From Pseudomonas nitroreducens (GTDB taxonomy: Bacteria; Pseudomonadota; Gammaproteobacteria; Pseudomonadales; Pseudomonadaceae), in assembly GCF_014204515.1 (NCBI RefSeq), contig NZ_JACHLI010000013.1:1-64000 (forward strand): DNA of 64,000 nt, given 5' to 3'. This document shows, in pieces, positions 42,582-50,279 of this stretch. The notes under the pieces were generated by a model that worked only from the letters and a program-made list of their open reading frames with translations, was not told where the DNA came from and did not search any database. The position numbers and the translations under genes are program-made. The first letter of the stretch is position 1, and each line of letters starts with the position of its first letter.

Positions 42582-43400
42582 ATGAGTTGCTCCCACTACG
42601 AAGCCAAGGTCGAACACGTCGACCTGCCGAAAATCGAAGTCAACGGCGTCGCCATCGCCGAGGACGAACTGGCCCGCGAGCTGCAATACCACCCCGCTGC
42701 CAGCCATGCACAAGCGCTTTACTCCGCCTGCCGCGCGCTGGTCGTGCGCCAGCTGCTGGTGCAGCGCGCCGATGCCCTGGGCCTGACCGCCGAGGCGGAA
42801 GAGGGCGAGGCGCCGGAAGAAGCGCGCATCCGCGCCCTGATCGACCAGGAAGTCGGCGTGCCCGAAGCCGACGAAGCCAGCTGCCGCCAATGGTACGCAG
42901 CCAATCCTGCCCGCCTGACGTCGCCCTGGCGCATGCGTCTGCGCCATGTGCTGCTGGGCTGCGCACCGGACGACCTGGACGGCCGCGCCAAGGCCCGCGA
43001 GCAGGCCGAGGAGCTGCTGGCCGAACTGCGCGAGCATCCCGAGCGTTTCACCGAGAAGGCCATGCGCTTCTCCGATTGCCCGTCGAAGGACGACGGCGGT
43101 GACCTGGGCTGGATCGAACCGGGACAGACTGTCCCCGAGTTCGAAAAACGCCTGCTGCAACAGCAACCCGGCCTGCTCGGCCACCCGCTGGAAAGTCGCT
43201 ACGGCCTGCACGTGGTCGAGCTGATCGAGCGCGAGGGTGGTGAGCCGCTGGACTTCGCCGAGGCGCGCCCGCGCATCGCCGGCTACCTGCGCGCCCAGGT
43301 GCTGCAGCGTGCCGTCAGCCAGTACATCAGCGTGCTGGCCGGTGAAGCGCGGATCGACGGCTTCGTCTTCGACGGGGCGGAGTCGCCGCTGGTGCAGTGA
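42582..43400 (+). CDS. Parvulin-type peptidyl-prolyl isomerase (NifM-like)
   Basis: A 272-residue protein with no evident signal peptide. Residues about 115-210 form a parvulin-type rotamase domain (RLRHVLLGC, AMRFSDCPSKDDGGDLGWIEPGQTVPEFE, YGLHVVELIEREGG). The N-terminal half resembles the SurA/NifM-type helical region. A homologue follows narI in P. aeruginosa, so it probably assists nitrate-reductase folding or maturation; that is inference from position. Cysteines near the N-terminus (MSCSHYE) and in the rotamase core are notable. Confidence 0.9.
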   Translation: MSCSHYEAKVEHVDLPKIEVNGVAIAEDELARELQYHPAASHAQALYSACRALVVRQLLVQRADALGLTAEAEEGEAPEEARIRALIDQEVGVPEADEASCRQWYAANPARLTSPWRMRLRHVLLGCAPDDLDGRAKAREQAEELLAELREHPERFTEKAMRFSDCPSKDDGGDLGWIEPGQTVPEFEKRLLQQQPGLLGHPLESRYGLHVVELIEREGGEPLDFAEARPRIAGYLRAQVLQRAVSQYISVLAGEARIDGFVFDGAESPLVQ

Positions 43401-43412
43401 ACCGGTTCCGGG

Positions 43413-43450
43413 CCCCTCTCTCCCAATTCCTCCCCCAGCGGAGAGAGGGG
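43413..43450. repeat. REP-like palindrome before moaA
   Basis: CCCCTCTCTCC faces GGAGAGAGGGG, a diverged member of the same palindrome family, in the 116-bp gap between the isomerase gene and moaA. Confidence 0.65.
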
Positions 43451-43516
43451 CTTCGGAAACGGCCATGAATTTCGGCCCTCGCCGTGGATAGCGAGGGTTG
43501 GCCGGAGTGAAACACC

Positions 43517-44503
43517 ATGTCCGAATGGATCGACGGCCAGGGCCGCAAGATCGACTACCTGCGCCTGTCCGTAACCGACCGCTGCGACTTCCGCTGCGTC
43601 TACTGCATGGCGGAGAACATGCGCTTCCTGCCGCGCCAGCAGGTGCTGACCCTGGAAGAGATCGAGCGGGTTGCGCGCATTTTCGTCGAGCGCGGTGTGA
43701 AGAAGCTGCGCCTCACCGGCGGCGAACCGCTGGTGCGCCCCGGCATCGTCCACCTCTGCGAACGCCTCGCGGCGCTGCCCGGCCTACGCGAACTATGCAT
43801 GACCAGCAACGGCTCGCAACTCGGCCGCCTGGCCGGCGACCTGCGCGCCGCCGGGCTGACTCGCCTGAACATCAGCCTCGACACCCTCGATCCGCAACGC
43901 TTCGCCGCCATCACCCGCACCGGCCGCCTGGAGCAGGTATTGCGCGGTATCGACGCCGCCCAGCAGGCCGGCTTCGAGCACATCAAGCTCAACTGCGTGG
44001 TGATGAAGGGCCGCAACGCCGACGAGGTGCCGGCGCTGGTGGACTACGCCATCGCCCACGGGCTGGACATCAGCTTCATCGAGGAGATGCCGCTCGGCCA
44101 GGTCGGCCGCGAGCGCGAGGAAAGCTTCTGCTCCAGCGACGAAGTCCGCGCGCTGATCGCCGAACGCCACGAACTGCTCGACAGTGCCGAGCACAGCGGT
44201 GGCCCGGCCCGCTATGTGCGCCTGGCGCAGCATCCGGGCACGCGCATCGGCTTCATCTCGCCGCATTCGCACAACTTCTGCGCCACCTGCAATCGCCTGC
44301 GCCTGACCGCCGAAGGCCGCCTGCTGCTGTGCCTGGGCCACGAGAACTCCCTGGACCTGCGCGGCCTGCTGCGCCGCCATCCGATTCACGACGAACCGAT
44401 CCTCGAAGCCCTGCGCAGCGCTCTCGCGCGCAAGCCGGCGCGCCATGAGTTCAGCGTCGGCGACGTGCAGGTGCTGCGCTTCATGAACCTCAGCGGCGGC
44501 TGA
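43517..44503 (+). CDS. moaA: GTP 3',8-cyclase MoaA
   Basis: Radical SAM enzyme of 328 residues starting molybdenum-cofactor synthesis from GTP. The N-terminal SAM cluster is C23, C27 and C30 (DRCDFRCVYC); the substrate-binding C-terminal cluster is in FCATCNRLRLTAEGRLLLC; and the essential terminal GG is present (NLSGG). It sits downstream of nar rather than with moaCDE, so its supply is tied to nitrate respiration. No strong forward terminator follows. Confidence 0.97.
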   Translation: MSEWIDGQGRKIDYLRLSVTDRCDFRCVYCMAENMRFLPRQQVLTLEEIERVARIFVERGVKKLRLTGGEPLVRPGIVHLCERLAALPGLRELCMTSNGSQLGRLAGDLRAAGLTRLNISLDTLDPQRFAAITRTGRLEQVLRGIDAAQQAGFEHIKLNCVVMKGRNADEVPALVDYAIAHGLDISFIEEMPLGQVGREREESFCSSDEVRALIAERHELLDSAEHSGGPARYVRLAQHPGTRIGFISPHSHNFCATCNRLRLTAEGRLLLCLGHENSLDLRGLLRRHPIHDEPILEALRSALARKPARHEFSVGDVQVLRFMNLSGG

Positions 44504-44671
44504 ACCCGACCTCCCTTGGCGGACCTAGTGTCCGCCCTTTGCCTTGCCTGCCTTGGTTTCCGGCTGACGCCAAACCTCATCTCCACGCCGAACAGCCCCC
44601 TCTCCCCTTGGGAGAGGGTTGGGGTGAGGGCGGCCCGAGCTCCCGACTTCCTCGTAGCACCTTTCCCCAGG

Positions 44672-44713
44672 CAAAAGAAAAGCCCCAGCGACATGAGCGT
44701 ATCGCGGGGGCTT
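44672..44713 (-). terminator. Orphan intrinsic terminator on the minus strand
   Basis: On the minus strand AAGCCCC, then GCGA, pair with TCGC, then GGGGCTT (44707-44713/44680-44686 outside, 44702-44705/44688-44691 inside), and the RNA ends in a U-rich tract (complement of 44673-44680). No minus-strand gene lies upstream of it within this gap. Confidence 0.8.
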
Positions 44714-44905
44714 CGGGCATCTGCCAAAAGGTAAACCGTGGAAGCTACGGTCAATCATGCGAAAGAATCGTTCGAATCCTCCTCGGATCGCTGTGGAACG
44801 CCTCCAGACTAAAGCGCCGCTCCGCTGAGCCACATCCCTCCGAAGGAGTAGCGGTTGAACCGCAAAGGAGAGTGCGCCGGGCTGCCGCAGGATGATGCTG
44901 CGTCG
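44672..44905 (-). ncRNA. Candidate small RNA on the minus strand
   Basis: The orphan terminator implies a minus-strand transcript. Upstream of it the strand holds several hairpins: CTCC-TTCG-GAGG (44840-44851), GCGGTT-CA-ACCGC (44851-44863) and GCTC-AGCG-GAGC (44819-44830). A TTGACG that could be a -35 lies near 44904-44909, though the -10 is poor. No open frame is convincing. Length and start are guesses. Confidence 0.35.
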
Positions 44906-44918
44906 CGTCAAGTAACCC

Positions 44919-45010
44919 GTAGGGCGGATAAAGCGGAACGCTTTATCCGCCGCCTCGCCATCCGTGAAAGACGGATGGCGGATAACGCCCGAGGCGTTAT
45001 CCGCCCTACG
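44919..45010. repeat. Family A palindrome
   Basis: GTAGGGCGGATAAAGCGG... faces ...GGCGTTATCCGCCCTACG, with GCCATCCGTGAAAGACGGATGGC forming the central hairpin. Confidence 0.85.
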
Positions 45011-45248
45011 ATCGGGCGGCGTTAATGGCGATTGACGATGTGTACTTTTTAGTCCAGATTGGATTTTAAGTTTACGCGCGCCTGCGCGTGAACCGACCAG
45101 AACAAGAAGTCGTTCGCCTGGGTCAGGGCAAGGCAATGCCGCTGCGAGCTTTGGCTTCGCGCCCCTGGACGAACCCGGAAATGCCGTACTCACTGCCAGG
45201 ACGTACCGGCCGGCGCTCGCCCCGGCGACCACACAACGGAGTTCATCG

Positions 45249-46025
45249 ATGAATCGCAAAGCCCTGCTGGGCGGCCTGATGCTGGCCGCCTTCGCCACCT
45301 TCTCCCATGCCGACGACAAGCCGCTGCGCATCGGCATCGAGGCGGCCTACCCGCCCTTCGCCTACAAGACCCCCGAAGGCGGCATCGCCGGCTTCGACTA
45401 CGACATCGGCAACGCGCTGTGCGCCGAGATGAAGCGCAAGTGCCAGTGGGTCGAGCAGGAATACGATGGCCTGATCCCCTCGCTGAAGGTACGCAAGATC
45501 GACGCCGCGCTGTCCTCCATCACCATCACCGAAGAGCGCAAGCACTCGGTGGACTTCACCCACAAGTACTACTTCACCCCGGGCCGCCTGGTGATGAAGG
45601 AAGGCTCGCCGCTGGACGAGCAGTTCAGCCAGCTCAAGGGCAAGAACATCGGCGTGCAGCGCGGCTCCACCGCCGACCGCTTCGCCACCGAGGTACTGGG
45701 CAAGGCTGGCGCCAACGTGGTGCGCTACACCAGCCAGGACGAGATCTACCTGGACCTGCTGGCGGGCCGCCTGGACGGCACCTTCGCCGACTCCATCCCG
45801 CTGGAGATCGGCTTCCTGGAAACCCCGCGCGGCAAGGGCTTCGCCTTCATCGGGCCGGAGTTCAAGGACCCGAAATACTTCGGCGAGGGCGCCGGTATCG
45901 CGGTACGCAAGGGCAACACCGAACTGGTCGGCCAGCTCAACGCCGCCATCGATGCGCTGCGGGCCAATGGCAAGTACAAGGAAATCGAGGGCAAGTACTT
46001 CAAGAGCGATATCTACGGGGACTGA
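45249..46025 (+). CDS. Periplasmic amino-acid-binding protein (ABC transporter, SBP family 3)
   Basis: A 258-residue ArgT/HisJ-like binding protein with signal peptide (cleavage after FSHA, residue about 21). Family blocks: LRIGIEAAYPPFAYKTPEGG, GFDYDIGNALCAEM, and ALSSITITEERKHSVDFTHKYY. It probably binds arginine, ornithine or related cationic amino acids. It stands alone without permease genes, next to the dau operon for D-arginine breakdown, as its homologue does in P. aeruginosa; a link to D- or L-arginine uptake is inferred. Its own terminator follows. Confidence 0.9.
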   Translation: MNRKALLGGLMLAAFATFSHADDKPLRIGIEAAYPPFAYKTPEGGIAGFDYDIGNALCAEMKRKCQWVEQEYDGLIPSLKVRKIDAALSSITITEERKHSVDFTHKYYFTPGRLVMKEGSPLDEQFSQLKGKNIGVQRGSTADRFATEVLGKAGANVVRYTSQDEIYLDLLAGRLDGTFADSIPLEIGFLETPRGKGFAFIGPEFKDPKYFGEGAGIAVRKGNTELVGQLNAAIDALRANGKYKEIEGKYFKSDIYGD

Positions 46026-46044
46026 TCTTTCCGTCTCGCTGTTG

Positions 46045-46078
46045 CAAAGGCCGCCTTCGGGCGGCCTTTGTTTTTCTT
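46045..46078 (+). terminator. Intrinsic terminator of the binding-protein gene
   Basis: CAAAGGCCGCC-TTCG-GGCGGCCTTTG (46045-46070), an 11-bp stem with a UUCG loop, followed by TTTTTCTT. It starts 20 bp after the stop codon. Confidence 0.95.
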
Positions 46079-46236
46079 AGGAGTGAGCTTGCCCTGCGCG
46101 GAGTTTTGGCTGTCGTAGGAGCGGACTTCGTCCGCGATGTCCTCCGCGGCGGGCTCCCGTATTAACGGGAGACTCTGTATTCCGGCGCCATTTGTAGGGG
46201 CGCGCCATGCCCGTAATTTTCCTGCTTCCAGTTGGG

Positions 46237-46541
46237 TGTTCCAGCGTCGCTTCGGTTTGCGCACGGACTCTGTGTTTCGCCCCCTCGGGCGAGTCCCTTT
46301 TGGCAAACGCCCCAAAAGGAACCAAAAGGTCTTGCCCCGGACATCCGGTTTTTCGCTTGGGGCGAAAAATTCCCTCGTTGAAGCGCAGTTTCAGGGGCAC
46401 GCGCTGACGGGCCATCCCTGGCCCGACAGCGCTCTCGCGACATCCATGTCGCTCAACCCCTGAAACTGCGCTTCAACGAGGCCTTCTGAACGGGGCAGTC
46501 GGAGTGTGTGGATATTTCTCTGGAAGTCTCCAGGAGCCAAA
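46237..46541 (-). repeat. Dispersed structured element, copy 2 (inverted)
   Basis: Reverse-oriented relative of 96-407 and 46943-47250. Its main stem is a perfect 25-bp inverted repeat (46373-46397 with 46457-46481), enclosing GCGACA/TGTCGC and GCGCTG...CAGCGC with GGGCCA/TGGCCC. It also has TTTTTCGC/GCGAAAAA and GTTCCTTTTGG/CCAAAAGGGAC hairpins matching the other copies in position but not in sequence. Confidence 0.8.
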
Positions 46542-46942
46542 GCCAAAGCGGCGAATGAGCTCTTCGTAGGAGCGAGCTTGCTGGCGAACCGCATGGCACC
46601 GTATTTCCCCGTAGGAGCGGACCTTGTCCGCGAGCAGAGTTCCCACCCCCACCGGAACCACGGCGAAGCACAAACGTAGGATGGGTGGAGCTTGCGATAC
46701 CCATGCTGTCCTCGCGCGGGATTCGATGGGTATCGCAGGCTCCACGCCGCAAGACCCACGTGTTCATGGGAAGTGCCGGCAGAGTGCGGTTCGCGAGCAA
46801 GCTCGCTCATACAATCGGGCGCTGTACATCGGTGTTACCTGGGAAAAGTGAGTTCCGCCGCGAGGGATTTCGCGGACAAGGTCCGCTCCTACGGAAACAC
46901 ACCGCCTCACACCACAACGCTCGTCCTTGCTCTTGCCCTTGC

Positions 46943-47250
46943 TCTGAAAGTCTTCCAGCGAACTATCCGCACGCACCGAAGTGCCCCTTTCAGGAGGCCG
47001 AAGGTGATCGGAGTTTCAGGGGGAGAGCGGCATGGATGCCGCGCAAGCCGCGACTGGCCATGGATGGCCCTTGGCGGCGGCCCCCTGAAACTCCGAGGAA
47101 CCGAGGGTACTTTTCGCGAAGCGAAAAGCCGGATGGCAGGGGCAAGCCCTTTGGTTACTTTCTGGCGTTTGAGAAAGTAACTCGCCCGAGGGGGCGAAAC
47201 ACGGAGTCCGCGCGTATGCCTGAGCGGAGCGAGAATGCCCAACCACTGAC
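46943..47250 (+). repeat. Dispersed structured element, copy 3
   Basis: Direct relative of 96-407. The main stem is CGGAGTTTCAGGGGG/CCCCCTGAAACTCCG (47009-47023/47081-47095), enclosing GCGGCA/TGCCGC and GCCGC...GCGGC with GGCCA/TGGCC; then CTTTTCGC/GCGAAAAG; then GTTACTTTCT/AGAAAGTAAC. Compared with copy 1, several paired positions changed on both sides. Confidence 0.8.
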
Positions 47251-47283
47251 AGGGGCTCTTCGTGAGCTCACGTCAGGCGGCCC

Positions 47284-47907
47284 TCAAGCCTCTTCCTTCA
47301 ACTCCTTCAAATGCTTGTACACCGTCGCCCGCCCCATGTTCAGCACGTTGGCCACATAGTTCGCCGCGCTCTTGCCCTTGAACGCGCCCTCGGCGTGCAG
47401 CGCCAGGACCAGTTCGCGCTTGTGGTCGCGGCTGAGGGTGGAGAGGCTCAGCTGGCGCTGCTGCAGCCAGCCATGCAGGAAGGTGTTGATGCGCTCCTGC
47501 CAGTCGTCGCGGAACAGCGCGTCTGGCTGTGGGATGACCTTGCTGGAGGAGAGGAACAGGTCGAGCGCTGCCTTGGCGGTCTCGAACAGGGTGATGTTGA
47601 GGTTGATGCACAGCACCGCCAGCGGCTCGCCCCTGGCGTCGCGCAATACAGTGCTGATGGAGCGGATCTTCTGGCCGTCCCAGTTGAGCTTCTCGTAGGG
47701 GCCGATGTTGCGTTCGTCGTGGCCGCCTTCGAGCATGTCTTCAAGGGCCGAATCGTCGCCGATCTCGCGCTTGGAGATGTTGTTCGCCAGGTACGCCACG
47801 CGCTGGTTGCGCAGGTCGTGGATGACCACTTCGGCGTGGGGGAAGAACAGCGCGGCGATGGCGTCGGCGATGGCCTTGTAGTTGTCCAGCGGATCAGCGG
47901 CGGTCAT
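47284..47907 (-). CDS. dauR: Transcriptional regulator DauR (YheO-like PAS/HTH)
   Basis: A 207-residue regulator of the YheO family: N-terminal PAS-like domain (residues about 8-115, FPHAEVVIHDLRNQRVAYLANNISKR) and a C-terminal helix-turn-helix (about 165-205, ANVLNMGRATVYKHLKEL). In P. aeruginosa DauR represses dauBAR and responds to D-arginine/lysine. It is the last gene of the operon, 80 bp after dauA. The ATG at 47907 is chosen over a TTG two codons earlier; neither has a strong ribosome-binding site. Confidence 0.93.
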   Translation of the reverse strand: MTAADPLDNYKAIADAIAALFFPHAEVVIHDLRNQRVAYLANNISKREIGDDSALEDMLEGGHDERNIGPYEKLNWDGQKIRSISTVLRDARGEPLAVLCINLNITLFETAKAALDLFLSSSKVIPQPDALFRDDWQERINTFLHGWLQQRQLSLSTLSRDHKRELVLALHAEGAFKGKSAANYVANVLNMGRATVYKHLKELKEEA

Positions 47908-47987
47908 GGGCAAGGCTCTCGGGAAGGAGGTCGGGCGGGCGCTGGCGAGTGTGCCGCAAGCGCCCGCGGGCTGTCACGAACGGCGGC

Positions 47988-49118
47988 TCACTCGGCCAGC
48001 AGGCGTGCCGGCGACAGCATCTCGGCGGTCAGGCCGTGACGGGCCAGGTGCTCGGGCAGCGCCTCGCGGCGGATCAGCGCGGCGCTGGCCTCGCCCATCG
48101 CCGCCGAGGTCTGGATGCCGTAGCCGCCTTGCCCCGCGACCCAGTAGAGGCCGGGCGTGGCCGGATCATAGCCGGACACCAGGTCGCCGTCGGCGAAGAA
48201 CGAGCGCAGGCCGGCCCAGGTATGGCTCGGGCGGCGGATGCTGAGGGTGGTGTGTTCCTCGATCTGGTAGATGCCCAGGGCGATGTCCAGCTCTTCGGGC
48301 TGTACGTCGTGGGGTTCCACCGGGTCGGCGTTGGCCGGCGAACCGAGCAGCATGCCGGCGTCGGGCTTGAAGTAGAAGGATTCGTCCAGGCTCACCAGCA
48401 CCGGCCAGGCATGGCTGTCGATACCCTCCGGCGGGCTGAACAGGAAGGCCGCGCGGCGCTTGGGCGTGAGGCCCAGGGGAGCGGCACCTGCGAGTTCGGC
48501 GACCTTGTCGGACCAGCTGCCTGCTGCGTTGACCAGCACGGGCGCACGGTAGGTCTGCTGCGCGCAGCGCACTTCCCAGGCGCCGTCGATTCGGCTGATT
48601 TCCAGGGCTTCGCTGTCCAGCTGCACGCTGCCGCCGTTGCGCCGGATACCGCGCAGATAGCCCTGCAGCAGGCCATCGGTGTCGATGTCGGCGGCGCTGG
48701 GGTCGAGCATCGCGCCATGGACTTTCTCGCGGCGCAGCACGGGGACGATGGCGCAGGCTTCGTCGGCGTTCAGCAGGCGCATCTCGGGAACGCTGGCCAG
48801 GGCGCTTTCATACTGGCGCTGCAGCTCTTCCGGGTTGCCTTCGAAGTCCACGGTCATTTCGCCACGCGGGGTGAGGATCGGGTGTTCGACGAAGCCTTCT
48901 GGCGGGTTGTCGAAGAAGGCGCGGCTGGCGGCGGTCAGGGCGCGCACCTGGGGCGTGCCGTAGGCGACGGTGTACAGCGCTGCCGAGCGGCCGGTGGAGT
49001 GATAGCCGGCGTGGGATTCGCGCTCCAACACGGCGACCTTGCCGTGGCGGGAGAGGAAATAGCCGGTGGAGGCGCCGGCGATACCGCCGCCGATGATGAG
49101 GAAGTCGACTTCGATCAT
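47988..49118 (-). CDS. dauA: FAD-dependent D-arginine (D-amino acid) dehydrogenase DauA
   Basis: Flavoenzyme of 376 residues oxidising D-arginine, D-lysine and other D-amino acids to imino acids. The N-terminal FAD-binding motif is GGGIAGAS (residues about 10-17); the active-site loop carries H48 and Y53 equivalents in YHSTGRSAALYT; the C-terminal VAGQGGYGIQTSAAMGE binds the flavin. I chose the ATG at 49118, which overlaps the dauB stop (ATGA) and follows GGAGA; the longer open frame reads into dauB. Confidence 0.95.
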   Translation of the reverse strand: MIEVDFLIIGGGIAGASTGYFLSRHGKVAVLERESHAGYHSTGRSAALYTVAYGTPQVRALTAASRAFFDNPPEGFVEHPILTPRGEMTVDFEGNPEELQRQYESALASVPEMRLLNADEACAIVPVLRREKVHGAMLDPSAADIDTDGLLQGYLRGIRRNGGSVQLDSEALEISRIDGAWEVRCAQQTYRAPVLVNAAGSWSDKVAELAGAAPLGLTPKRRAAFLFSPPEGIDSHAWPVLVSLDESFYFKPDAGMLLGSPANADPVEPHDVQPEELDIALGIYQIEEHTTLSIRRPSHTWAGLRSFFADGDLVSGYDPATPGLYWVAGQGGYGIQTSAAMGEASAALIRREALPEHLARHGLTAEMLSPARLLAE

Positions 49119-50080
49119 GTTCGTCTCCGGCTCAGGCGTTCTTGCGTTGCAGATGTATAGAGCGCATTGGCCAGGGCGACGTCTTCCAGGCCCAGGCCGA
49201 TGGAGCGGAAGAAGGCGTGGCGCTGGTAATCCGGCCTGGCGGCCTGGCCGCTGACCAGCTCCGGCAGGTCGCCACGGATGGCGCCGTCCCAGCCATGCTC
49301 GTCGCGCGCCAGGCGCATCTCGCCGGCGGAGGCCGGGGTGGTGGCGCGGTAGTCGCAGTACACATCCATCTGCGCCAGCGACTGGGGCGGCACTTCGTGG
49401 GCGCGGGCAACGTTGGTGCTGATGGAGGTGATCAGCGCCGGCTTGCCGAGGATCGCCGGGTCCAGCACCGGAGTGCCGGAGGAGGTGCACAGCAGCACCA
49501 CGTCGGCGTCGGCCACGGCGGCTTCGACACTGGTGGCCGGTTCGGCGCGGGAATCGATGGCGCCGAACTGGGCCAGCACGCCGGCATTCAGGTTCGGCGA
49601 GTACACGCGGATGCTCTGCCAGTCACGCAGGCCAGCGACGTAGCGCAGGTGCGCACGGGCAACCGGGCCGCTGCCGACGATGGCCAGGCGCTTGGCATCC
49701 GGACGAGCCAATTCCTGCACGGCGAGTGCGGTGGTTGCGGCGGTGCGCGCGGTGGTCAGGCTGCCGGCATCGCACAGCAACAGCGGCTGGCCGCTGTCCA
49801 TGGACATCAGCAGGCTCCACGCGGTCACCAGCGACTTGGGCTGGCGCACGATGTACGGCGAGGTCTTCACCCCGTAGACCTGCTGCGAAGCCAGCACGCC
49901 CAGGTAGTTGATGAAGTCGCCGCCGCCGTTGGGGAATTCCACCAGTTGCTGCGCGGGCTGCACAGCGCTGCCGGCGGCCAGCTCGACGAACATGTCGCGC
50001 ATCGCCTGGAGCACGTCGACCTGTTCCAGCAGGCGTTCGGCGTCGGCCTGGTTGAGGGTGAAAGGCGTGGCGGCGGACAT
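49115..50080 (-). CDS. dauB: NAD(P)H-dependent 2-ketoarginine imine reductase DauB (ornithine cyclodeaminase family)
   Basis: A 321-residue member of the ornithine cyclodeaminase/mu-crystallin family that reduces the imino acid made by DauA, so that DauA plus DauB convert D- to L-arginine. Features: GVKTSPYIV, DAGSLTTARTAATTALA, Rossmann motif IVGSGPVARAHLRYV and VLLCTSSGTPVLD. First gene of dauBAR; GGAG lies upstream of the ATG. Confidence 0.93.
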   Translation of the reverse strand: MSAATPFTLNQADAERLLEQVDVLQAMRDMFVELAAGSAVQPAQQLVEFPNGGGDFINYLGVLASQQVYGVKTSPYIVRQPKSLVTAWSLLMSMDSGQPLLLCDAGSLTTARTAATTALAVQELARPDAKRLAIVGSGPVARAHLRYVAGLRDWQSIRVYSPNLNAGVLAQFGAIDSRAEPATSVEAAVADADVVLLCTSSGTPVLDPAILGKPALITSISTNVARAHEVPPQSLAQMDVYCDYRATTPASAGEMRLARDEHGWDGAIRGDLPELVSGQAARPDYQRHAFFRSIGLGLEDVALANALYTSATQERLSRRRT

Positions 50081-50159
50081 GGCGAGACTCCAGGTATGGA
50101 TTTATTTTTCCATTCTGGACTCTGCTGTCTTTATCGGCAAGGGCGTGTGGTCGGGTGGG

Positions 50160-50262
50160 CTTTTCGTAGGACCGAGGGGGACGCCCAGTCCTTGCTCGCG
50201 AACGCATTCTGCCGGGGGTTCCGGTGTCGTGCGGTCCGCGAGCAAGCTCGCTCCTACAGGGT
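50160..50262. repeat. Two family B REP palindromes
   Basis: A diverged TTCGTAGGACCGAGG...CTTGCTCGCGAACG (interrupted by a short insertion) faces GTCCGCGAGCAAGCTCGCTCCTACAGG, in the 199-bp gap between dauB and the chemoreceptor gene. Confidence 0.7.
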
Positions 50263-50279
50263 GATCCCCGGCTGAAGGC

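Larger units (their letters stand above)
44504..45248. other. Gene-free region between moaA and the binding-protein gene
   Basis: 745 bp with no credible coding sequence. From left to right: a CCCTCTCCCC REP palindrome (44597-44631), an intrinsic terminator oriented to the minus strand (44672-44713), structured DNA (44720-44910), a family A palindrome (44919-45010), and about 240 bp up to the next gene in which I see no clear signal. Confidence 0.7.
46079..47283. repeat. 1.2-kb repeat island between the binding-protein gene and dauR
   Basis: No gene is credible here. In order: a family C palindrome (about 46115-46140), structured element copy 2 (46237-46541, inverted), family B and C palindromes (46562-46588, 46608-46635), an inverted repeat with GTAGGATGG... 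(46676-46750), more B and C palindromes (46786-46812, 46869-46895), and structured element copy 3 (46943-47250). The many small open frames are by-products of the palindromes. Confidence 0.85.

Noticed and set aside
44761..44850. tRNA-like appearance on the minus strand (a GCTC-AGCG-GAGC arm and TTCGAAC)
   Set aside because: No acceptor stem can be formed, the T-arm pairs only out of register and the anticodon loop is not seven bases. It may be an integration-site relic, but I cannot support a tRNA.
44838..44880. CCGAAGGAG and AAAGGAGAG resembling parts of a glycine riboswitch
   Set aside because: The second conserved half (CTCAGGCAAAAGGAC-type) is missing and no glycine gene follows.
46162..47246. 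Several 60-220 codon open frames in the repeat island, and similar frames at 81-570
   Set aside because: They read through hairpins of the dispersed element and REP palindromes. The same DNA is open in several frames, and the changes between copies preserve base pairing rather than protein sequence.
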